In this document: positions 57,608-64,000 of the stretch, in pieces
How positions within the stretch are numbered: the stretch's first letter is position 1
How the letters are laid out: each line of letters opens with the position of its first letter
Made by a program: the position numbers and the translations under genes
The notes under the pieces: model-generated
Seen by the model: only the letters and a program-made list of their open reading frames with translations
What the model was told of the DNA's origin: nothing
Databases searched by the model: none
DNA from: an uncultured Methanoregula sp.
GTDB taxonomy: Archaea; Halobacteriota; Methanomicrobia; Methanomicrobiales; Methanospirillaceae
Direction of reading: 5' to 3'
NCBI RefSeq assembly: GCF_963677065.1
Contig: NZ_OY781872.1
Location: 1,731,419-1,795,418 of the forward strand
DNA length: 64,000 nt

Positions 57608-58801
57608 ATGATTAAGAACCCCTATAATCCAACAGGCCCTGCGGATCCGAGATATTATGCAGACCGGGACGAGTTACTCTCATTATTCAGAGATAATGTT
57701 AAAGCGGTTACGGTAACGAAAGGAGTAACCAAACCCATCAATCTTGCAGTTGTTGGTCAATGGGGGATGGGAAAATCCTCGACACTCTACAAATTCAAAG
57801 ATATTCTTGAGAAAGAAACCGACGGCGCAAGAATATTCTCATCGTATGTCTCCCTTACACCTTCACATTGTAAAAATGCTGATGCTTTTTTTGCATGTAT
57901 CCTTGAGACGGTATTCCGGGATTATGAGTCTACTGTCCCGTTACCAAGCAAGCTCATCCAGTTCATAAAAGATGAATCGATTCGTCTCAACAAGTGGAAA
58001 TTAAAAAGGATGAGTGTATCACTACCTGAGTTCGAACGTGTTGAAGAGGATTTGAATGCTGTAAATTTTAAAAATACATTGTTGCAGTTCTGGATAAAAC
58101 TGAAAGAGAGCAAGTTCGACATGGTCGTGATTATGCTTGATGATATCCAGTATGTGCTTGGCCAGGATAATGGTGAAATCCTCTACGATCTCCGAACCGA
58201 CATGCAATCGCTTTCCATGAAGGGGGCGCTTTTCACGTTCGTAATCTGCACTCCCGAAAGTTTGTTTCCCCAAATGCGCACGGTTGCGGAACCATTCACC
58301 CGTCTCTTCACGCGATTCGAACTGAAGCCATTTGATCTCGACGGGACGACAGAACAGATTCAGAAACCGCTGGAAGTCGAAAAAATCCCGCTTAAACTAT
58401 CCAAATCGGTGATAAAAGAAATCCACGATATCACCAGAGGCCATCCGTATTTCATCTCTCTCGCGATGAAACATTTTATCGATAAAATCCCGGAGGGTAC
58501 CGGGTCCGCGAACAAATTCGTCACCTTCTGTCCCGATATCATGGATTATTTTGCCGAAGTCAAGTTTACTGCTGATTTTGAAAAGGCAACGGAAACCGAG
58601 AAGGAAATCCTCTTAAAAATTGTCACGCTGGGGGAGCCGGAATTCTCCCCGAAAGAGATTGGGGGCCGGTCGAAAACAACCTACGTGGAACGGCTCGTTA
58701 CAAAGGGGTTGATCACAAAGATCGACCGCGGGAAATATACGTTGTACACGCCGTTGTTTGCAGAATATTTACGCATGAAGGCGGCTGGTGCTGCGAAATA
58801 A
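57608..58801 (+). CDS. Archaeal STAND-type ATPase with C-terminal winged helix
   Basis: A 397-residue ATPase. Walker A is GQWGMGKSST (about residues 53-62) and Walker B VVIMLDDIQY. ITRGHPYFISLAM matches the GHP-type segment of archaeal STAND/ATPase_2 proteins. The end (ETEKEILLKIVTLG, then FSPKEIGGRSKTTYVERLVTKGLI) is a winged helix. Archaea use such ATPases as regulators, for replication initiation or in defence. The 49-bp repeats upstream might be its target. Confidence 0.75.
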   Translation: MIKNPYNPTGPADPRYYADRDELLSLFRDNVKAVTVTKGVTKPINLAVVGQWGMGKSSTLYKFKDILEKETDGARIFSSYVSLTPSHCKNADAFFACILETVFRDYESTVPLPSKLIQFIKDESIRLNKWKLKRMSVSLPEFERVEEDLNAVNFKNTLLQFWIKLKESKFDMVVIMLDDIQYVLGQDNGEILYDLRTDMQSLSMKGALFTFVICTPESLFPQMRTVAEPFTRLFTRFELKPFDLDGTTEQIQKPLEVEKIPLKLSKSVIKEIHDITRGHPYFISLAMKHFIDKIPEGTGSANKFVTFCPDIMDYFAEVKFTADFEKATETEKEILLKIVTLGEPEFSPKEIGGRSKTTYVERLVTKGLITKIDRGKYTLYTPLFAEYLRMKAAGAAK

Positions 58802-58875
58802 TTATTCAATAAATCCGGCAGCCCTGTGGTGCATTCACGTACACTAAGCTCCTGAGGGAGAGCGCTGACGTTGTT

Positions 58876-59172
58876 TCATGGTAGTTGCCCATCGCCAGTC
58901 CGAACCTCAGTTGCGTTGTCCAAGGGCCGGTCTTTTGCCGGGGTTGCGGTGATGGTGTCGAAGCTCGCGTTGGCTTGGTTGAACGCTTTCTTGCAGAGGT
59001 TCGTGATGTCGCCCTTTGTGTAGTTTGCTTTTACCGGCTCCTTTGGGTCGGGCGACGGGGGCTTGTGAGGCTGCCATGCGGTGTTTCTGATTTCTATTCC
59101 TGCGGGGAAGTACTGGATCGTGAGGTACAGGAGGGCCGGGCGTTTGGATAATTGTACGTGGGAATGGTGTGA
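58876..59172 (-). pseudogene. Start-less fragment of a repeated protein (copy A)
   Basis: An open frame of about 98 codons without a usable start codon gives KRPALLYLTIQYFPAGIEIR, then TKGDITNLCKKAFNQANASF, then a stop at 58876. The same segment occurs in decayed form at the right window edge (TKGDITNLSEK ... ANASFSAIA). Hence this is a remnant of a repeated gene. The family is not recognised. Confidence 0.6.
58930..59040. repeat. Direct repeat, left copy (A)
   Basis: Matches 63870-63978 in the same orientation, with the exact blocks GAAGCTCGCGTT and GTGATGTCGCCCTTTGTGT. The copies differ by small indels, so they are old. They bracket the AT-rich GNAT/STAND genes and the broken toxin-antitoxin pair. 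Confidence 0.7.
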
Positions 59173-59287
59173 TCAATTATATAAATGAGTTTCGGCAGAA
59201 TCCGTCGCCTTAGTTAATGAGTTAATATTTTTCGTTTTTGGTTTATGTTTAAGAAAAAATAACAATTCGTTCGACAAATATGACGTC

Positions 59288-60004
59288 ATGAAACATTTTA
59301 CTTCGATCAATGATATTCCCGTTTTCTATGGTGATGATTTTCTCTTTTATCACGGAAGAAATATGGCATTTGCTTCAAAAGTTTTAATTTGCCCAAAATG
59401 TTTGAGGAAGAAAATATTCATAAAAGATTTTAAAGAAGATACATTTCGCTACGATTCACAGCATGATCCTTATTATGAGTTTGGGGGTGAATTAGAAGTG
59501 GCAACGGAAATGGATTTCCATAATCATATCGCAAAATGTAAATCGCCATTCCCGAAAAAGGGTGTGAAAATTGCTAACTCGGATTTATTAAAAAATATTG
59601 CTCTTAATCTAAATTCGATTAGTAGTATGGAAACTGGTTATAATAAAATGAGCATCCAGGAGTCTACATTTTTTTATGCGGTTGATGGATTAGCAGTATC
59701 ATACATTACTTTTGATCCTCAATTTGTGAAGGAGGATCCATCAAGTTGGATATTAAAAGACATTTACACAATCCTAAAGCATCGAAAGAAGGGGTACTCA
59801 TCAAAACTTTTTGAGTATGCTATAAAAAAATTGAACTTGGATCTTCAGAATCTTTGGATAAGTTTTCCGATCAGTGGCCTCGGAAAACATATTGTTTTAA
59901 AATACGCTCAAAATAAAATTATGGCTGTTGCCCCTGTTTATCCTGGCACGTACGATGTCAATGATTTGAAAGAAAATTGGGAAGACATCATGAAATTATA
60001 TTAA
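59288..60004 (+). CDS. GNAT-fold protein with zinc knuckle
   Basis: A 238-residue AT-rich gene. Two CxxC-type cysteines (ICPKCLRKK) lie near residue 36, and C83 is a further candidate ligand. The second half is a GNAT acetyltransferase pattern: VSYITFD, then SSWILKDIYTILKHRKKGYSSKLFEYAIKKL (with HRKKGYSS as the acetyl-CoA loop), then WISFPISGLGKHIVLKYA. It lies 61 bases before the big STAND gene and shares its AT-rich composition, so both were probably acquired together. Possible toxin or modifier. Confidence 0.65.
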   Translation: MKHFTSINDIPVFYGDDFLFYHGRNMAFASKVLICPKCLRKKIFIKDFKEDTFRYDSQHDPYYEFGGELEVATEMDFHNHIAKCKSPFPKKGVKIANSDLLKNIALNLNSISSMETGYNKMSIQESTFFYAVDGLAVSYITFDPQFVKEDPSSWILKDIYTILKHRKKGYSSKLFEYAIKKLNLDLQNLWISFPISGLGKHIVLKYAQNKIMAVAPVYPGTYDVNDLKENWEDIMKLY

Positions 60005-60065
60005 GAAGGATCATTATCATCAGATCCACCATATTTTTATAATCACATATTCAAATCTGACGTAA

Positions 60066-62933
60066 ATGAGCAATTCACTCATAAATTCTCTTAAAAATAA
60101 AATCGGGGCTTTTTTAATAAAAGATAATATTGATATCGAAATGTATGCTGAAATTCCTCTATTGATTATTGCAGGACCAACTATCGGAATTGATATTCAT
60201 AAAAAAAATGAAATCGGTAAGTTAACTCCTGAAGAGGAAGAAGGACTTAAAATATTAGCGCGAACGATAGGAAAATCACTTGAGGAACTAACGAACTCAA
60301 TTGAAGCAGTGTTAAGAAGTAATTCACGAGATGACATTCAGAAACTTTTTGATAAAATTGAAAAACTTGAACAAAACTCTGATGATATACACCGTGAATT
60401 TTCAAGGATTCGCAATTTGTTAAATCCGACAATTTTAATCTCTCCCAAAGAATTTGAATTAAGAACTGAGAATAGAAGTTTGCTTAAAAGTTCGTTTTTA
60501 ACATTCGTTGGACGAAATCCTGAATTAAGTGTTCTCCGTGAATTTTTAAATGACGAAAGAAAATCTTTTTGTTTGATTCATGGAAAAGGCGGATCTGGAA
60601 AAACAAGGCTTGCCTTAGAATTTGCCAAAGAAACTACTGTTCATGATAAAAAATGGGATGTATTTTTTCTGGACCGTTTCAAATCGTTTACCAATATCAA
60701 TATCGAAAAAAATACTTTAGTCATTCTTGATGAAACGTCTCGATATCAATATAAGCCGAGTCTTTATTCTTATATAGCAAATTTTCGTCGTAAAGGTATT
60801 TTGCTTAAGCTAGTTCTAATCGATAGATCAATTTTCAAATCAACTCTATCTGCAGAATTAAAAGAGTTTGATGTAGATTTTACTGAAATCCGTGTAGCGA
60901 ATGCTGATATAAAAACCGCTATAATCCAAAATTTTGAAATTCCTGAATATAATGCAGGTTTAATTGAAAGATCATGTGCTGAAAATTTTATTTTTGCTGA
61001 GATTATAGTCACATATTTTAGGGATACTGGAGAGATCGATCTTCAGAATGCAGTAGAATACCGAATATCCAAATATGTAAAAGATCTCAATTTAAAAAAT
61101 GACGGAAAATATGATGTTGCGTCCATAAACAAAATTTTGCAATTTTTATCTATCGTTCATGAGCTAGATCCTGAAAATGATAAGGAACTGTTAAAACAGT
61201 TTGAAAAAACAAATAAACGAACCTATGATACTTTAAAGGAATTATTGCTTGAATCGGATAACGATGAATATATTGAATCTGATTTGATAGTTTTCTCTGA
61301 ACGAGGAACATTTAGTATTATTTTCGATCCGCTTTCTGATTATTTCGTCTACAGATTTTTGAAAGAAAATAATCAAAGGCAAGAACAATTCAAGAAAAAA
61401 ATTGTTGAACTACTTAAATATAAACCCTACTTCATAACTCAAAATTTTTTAAATTTTTCTGACGGCGAGAAATGGTTTTTAATAGATGACAATGATTTAA
61501 TTTTCATTCGAGAAATAATTTCTACAATTTGGGATTATCTAAATTCCAATCCAGGAATCTCTCCAGAATATTTTGAGGCGATAAGAAATTTGTCGGCTTA
61601 CAATTTGGCAATTGATCCTTCATTGAATTCGAAAGCAAATTATTTGATTTGGGAGAAATCTTATGAACAGATCGTTAGCCTGAATCAATCGACATACATT
61701 GAAACTACTGCAGAATATGCGAGATGTCTCTTTAATGCGGCTTATTGGAAAAAGGATGAAAAGGAACTCTATGATGTCCAACAAAAAATTAAGCAATTAG
61801 CCGAAACTGCAAAATCTGAAGTGATAATAGAAATCTACGCAAAATATTTGGTCAATTGTTTTGTTTGGATCAAACAAATATGCAGAAAAGAAGTGAACTC
61901 TAATTTTTCTTCCGAAATTCTAAAACTTCATAATGAAAATCTGGATTCTGAGACAATTACAATTGAATATGTAAAATTTTTAGCGAACAGACTAAGATTT
62001 AATCAATGTAATGTCAATTGGGATAAAATTAACGAGGAAATTGAGGAAATAGAAGTTGCCTATGAAAAATTTAATGACGAACCCATCCGGATTTTGTTTT
62101 CAAATTATCTTAGTCGTGTTTCTTACCTATTAAGTCCATCAAAAAGTTCGAAAGATATTGAAGAAATTCATGAAAAAATTCAGAATTTCTTTTATGATTC
62201 TGCCGAATCAAAATTTATTGGGGAATATCTGGCAGAATCTTTCTTTAATTTATCATATCATTATACTTTTAACAAGAAATGGGATTTACAAACAAATGCG
62301 ATTCTGAAAATATGCGAATTGTTTGAAAATCATTATGAAATAAATCAAATGTCGCCTACATTCAGTATTGGATTTCAAGACTTGTTTAAATTTTTACAAA
62401 AAGAAAGAAATCCTACTCGAATTTGTACGATCCTCCATCAAATTAAAGAAATTGCAGGATACCGAAAATATTCATCATTTATTTCGGTCTTATACTTGAA
62501 TTGCATTTTCAACGCGTTAATTTTGTTCACTAAGAAAAAACAAAGTGGATATCAAAAGAAAATCATGAGGGAGTTGGGTAATTTATATCCTTTTATTGAA
62601 GATAATCAAGAACTCGTTCAGGTTTATGCCGTCGCTTTACATCAAACATTTGTTTACTATAACAAAAATAAAATCCGATGGAATGAAAAAGGAGAGATCC
62701 TCATAAATATGAAAAAAGCAGCGAATCGATACCCCGATTCAGCGGAGATCTCTGGTTGTTATATCGATAGTCTGTTTAATATGTTTTTTTCGAAAGGAAG
62801 AACTGATCTACCTCACCAATATTTTTATGATTTGTACCAAATTCGAAATTTAATCCCAATTGAAGTTGAAAATCGAGAAAAAATGATTATGGAAATTGAA
62901 GAATACAATGATAGATATCAGAAAATTTGTTAA
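60066..62933 (+). CDS. Large STAND-type NTPase, probable defence protein
   Basis: A 955-residue AT-rich gene. An N-terminal helical region (about 1-145) leads to an NTPase with TFVGRNPELSVLREFL and P-loop GKGGSGKTRLALEFAK (from residue 173), Walker B NTLVILDETSRY, then a long C-terminal helical repeat region (about 450-950) of TPR-like pairs (YAKYLVNCFVWIKQI, YVKFLANRL, YAVALHQTFVYY). This is the build of STAND immune ATPases such as Avs, where the repeats sense a phage protein. The N-terminal effector part is unknown. Codon use is much more AT-rich than the host. Confidence 0.75.
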   Translation: MSNSLINSLKNKIGAFLIKDNIDIEMYAEIPLLIIAGPTIGIDIHKKNEIGKLTPEEEEGLKILARTIGKSLEELTNSIEAVLRSNSRDDIQKLFDKIEKLEQNSDDIHREFSRIRNLLNPTILISPKEFELRTENRSLLKSSFLTFVGRNPELSVLREFLNDERKSFCLIHGKGGSGKTRLALEFAKETTVHDKKWDVFFLDRFKSFTNINIEKNTLVILDETSRYQYKPSLYSYIANFRRKGILLKLVLIDRSIFKSTLSAELKEFDVDFTEIRVANADIKTAIIQNFEIPEYNAGLIERSCAENFIFAEIIVTYFRDTGEIDLQNAVEYRISKYVKDLNLKNDGKYDVASINKILQFLSIVHELDPENDKELLKQFEKTNKRTYDTLKELLLESDNDEYIESDLIVFSERGTFSIIFDPLSDYFVYRFLKENNQRQEQFKKKIVELLKYKPYFITQNFLNFSDGEKWFLIDDNDLIFIREIISTIWDYLNSNPGISPEYFEAIRNLSAYNLAIDPSLNSKANYLIWEKSYEQIVSLNQSTYIETTAEYARCLFNAAYWKKDEKELYDVQQKIKQLAETAKSEVIIEIYAKYLVNCFVWIKQICRKEVNSNFSSEILKLHNENLDSETITIEYVKFLANRLRFNQCNVNWDKINEEIEEIEVAYEKFNDEPIRILFSNYLSRVSYLLSPSKSSKDIEEIHEKIQNFFYDSAESKFIGEYLAESFFNLSYHYTFNKKWDLQTNAILKICELFENHYEINQMSPTFSIGFQDLFKFLQKERNPTRICTILHQIKEIAGYRKYSSFISVLYLNCIFNALILFTKKKQSGYQKKIMRELGNLYPFIEDNQELVQVYAVALHQTFVYYNKNKIRWNEKGEILINMKKAANRYPDSAEISGCYIDSLFNMFFSKGRTDLPHQYFYDLYQIRNLIPIEVENREKMIMEIEEYNDRYQKIC

Positions 62934-63207
62934 ATTTCATCCTTCAAACTCCATCGCACCACTCACCCCCCGTAATCAGCTCATCACAGTAGATGCCAGC
63001 CTACGGGCCGTCGTTTCATTGTACCCCGCAAATTTGTTACAATGTTATCATTCAAACACTATAGGATATTGAATTGAATTAAATAATGTAATATGACGCT
63101 AGAGAATATTGACCGTTACCGTTCCAGAACTATCATCCAACCCGCAACAAGGATTCCCAAAACCAGAACACACCCTGGCATCCCGGTACCGGTTTAGATC
63201 ACAGGAT
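62934..63207. other. Gap between STAND gene and the KilA-N remnant
   Basis: I see no gene here. The composition returns from AT-rich to host type near 62950. A T-rich stretch near 63000-63060 may be a termination zone for the STAND gene. Confidence 0.4.
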
Positions 63208-63353
63208 TCATAATCCCCCGCCAATCATCCGTCCCGTCGCATCCTGCGTGAGCAGGGTCATTTGGTGGATTGCGATGGCATTCAGTTTTACCAGCCGTTC
63301 GGGCTGGGGTATATCTTCGCCAATGAAATGTGCGTTGAGACCTGCCTGTTTTC
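63208..63353 (-). pseudogene. C-terminal remnant of a KilA-N-type protein
   Basis: Reading the minus strand just left of the palindrome gives GLNAHFIGEDIPQPERLVKL, then NAIAIHQMTLLTQDATG and a stop at 63208. N-A-x-F-I-x2-x-P-Q-x-ERL-x-KLN-x-IAI-x-QM resembles the conserved end of KilA-N domain phage-type DNA-binding proteins. The rest of the gene is missing, so it is a fragment. The family assignment is from memory. Confidence 0.55.
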
Positions 63354-63379
63354 TAATCCCATCGAATTCGATGGGATTA
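63354..63379. repeat. Perfect 26-bp palindrome
   Basis: The arm TAATCCCATCGAA (63354-63366) meets its exact complement TTCGATGGGATTA (63367-63379) with no spacer. It lies at the junction of the hepT and KilA-N fragments, so it may be the mark of a deletion or of an excised element, or a binding site of a dimeric protein. Confidence 0.9.
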
Positions 63380-63512
63380 AATTCCGGATAACCGCATCCC
63401 TGCGGCGCCGATCCGCGGCAAATTCCTCGTATGAGATCCCGCTCGTATCTTCCTCGATATTGCCGATCGCTTCGAGAATATCGTCCAGGTACTGGAGGAC
63501 CGTCCTATGCAT
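63380..63512 (-). pseudogene. hepT: Truncated HepT toxin
   Basis: The first 44 residues (MHRTVLQYLDDILEAIGNI, then EEFAADRRRRDAVIRNL) fit the N-terminus of HepT. The usual second half with the R-x4-6-H motif of the RNase-like toxin is missing; the frame runs on through the palindrome into unrelated residues and stops at 63288. It begins 8 bases before the end of the mntA gene, as in intact MntA-HepT pairs. The toxin is probably inactive. Confidence 0.75.
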
Positions 63513-63789
63513 ACACGACTTCTCCAAGTATGTATGGTTTCAGCCGCTTCTTGATGGCCCCGTTCATGACGAGGTCGACCTTGCGTCCGTAGAGATCTTC
63601 GAGATAGAATTTGCAGTCCATGTAATTGTCGAACGTCTCCTCTCCCTTGCGGAACGTCACGAGGACATCCACATCGCTCTCCGGCCGCTCCTCTCCGCGA
63701 ACGAATGAGCCGAAGATACCGATCTTCGCAACACCGAATCTCTTTTTGAGTTCCGGTTCGTGCTGCCGGAGGAGAGCGAGAGCGTCCAT
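63505..63789 (-). CDS. mntA: MntA-type antitoxin nucleotidyltransferase
   Basis: A 94-residue minimal nucleotidyltransferase. GIFGSFVRGEERPESDVDVLV has the G-S-x10-D-x-D site, with a third acidic residue later (KVDLVM). In the MntA-HepT systems this enzyme adds AMP to a Tyr of HepT. It seems intact while the partner toxin is truncated. A TATA (AATATTTAATATGAG, about 63818-63832) lies upstream. Confidence 0.9.
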   Translation of the reverse strand: MDALALLRQHEPELKKRFGVAKIGIFGSFVRGEERPESDVDVLVTFRKGEETFDNYMDCKFYLEDLYGRKVDLVMNGAIKKRLKPYILGEVVYA

Positions 63790-63869
63790 AGCGTTTCCTT
63801 ATGAGTGAGGTTGGTGTGTCCTCATATTAAATATTCGTCGATATGTTGTACCGGCGTGTCTGGGGTCCG

Positions 63870-63978
63870 GTTGTTTGCCAGGGGTTGTGCAATGGCGCTG
63901 AAGCTCGCGTTAGCCGACCGGAATATTTTTCGGAGAGGTTTGTGATGTCGCCCTTTGTGTGGTGGGTTTTGACCGCTC
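63870..63978. repeat. Direct repeat, right copy (B)
   Basis: The second copy of the repeat at 58930-59040. The match runs to the window end, so the copy continues outside. The reading frame related to TKGDITNL has an in-frame stop and a frameshift in this copy. Confidence 0.7.
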
Positions 63979-64000
63979 ATATGGGTGGGGCTTTCATGTG

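Overview
The window looks like chromosomal DNA of a methanogenic archaeon of the order Methanomicrobiales (Methanoregula-like; the genus is a guess). Reasons: archaeal-only genes (L15e, L37Ae, RNase P proteins, RpoP, Pcc1, archaeal CCA enzyme), archaeal TATA promoters, an intron-bearing tRNA-Tyr, an F420-type oxidoreductase subunit beside a split glutamate synthase, and three exact copies of the methanogen nitrogen operator GGAA-N6-TTCC.

Layout. 1-6.0 kb: end of a membrane sensor gene, then the archaeal translation/proteasome superoperon rpl15e-rnp3-rnp2-psmA-SBDS-rpl37ae-rpoP-pcc1-pfdB, without the exosome genes often found in its middle, then an HD hydrolase. 6-23 kb: an isopropylmalate/citramalate synthase-family gene, tRNA-Tyr (with intron) and tRNA-Asp, and many envelope and signalling proteins: a three-Cache lipoprotein, Yip1-like, zinc-ribbon/TM, PH-domain and DUF4349 proteins, a HEAT-repeat protein, a histidine kinase and an ArsR/Hsp20 pair. 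23-27.7 kb: a redoxin plus class III ribonucleotide reductase whose C-terminus appears to lack the glycyl-radical segment, ThpR and the CCA enzyme.

27.8-31.1 kb is a clearly AT-rich accessory block starting beside a second, diverged copy of the cca 3' end. It holds a TIR-like protein, a caspase-like protease, a second TIR-like protein and, directly coupled to that, a protein with the signature blocks of the tRNA-guanine transglycosylase fold. I read this as an immune locus of the TIR-caspase (Thoeris-like) kind with an unusual TGT-like partner; it is the best candidate for an undescribed system here.

32.4-45.6 kb is a nitrogen-assimilation region: a four-gene glutamate synthase with an F420-type subunit, divergent glnA, two amt genes with structured leaders, glnK and a stand-alone FMN glutamate-synthase-like protein. 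NrpR-type operators sit before glnA (shared with the glutamate synthase operon), amt2 and the FMN protein, so the region looks like one NrpR regulon.

45.6-57 kb: a DUF362-ferredoxin protein, ferritin, TPR protein, UPF0316, CopA with an overlapping YHS protein, a surface protein, and hybrid-cluster protein with two cupins under a divergent HxlR regulator. 57-64 kb is accessory again: 49-bp tandem repeats, a tiny zinc-finger protein, a STAND-type ATPase, an AT-rich GNAT/STAND pair, a broken MntA-HepT pair joined at a perfect 26-bp palindrome to a KilA-N remnant, all bracketed by two decayed direct repeats.
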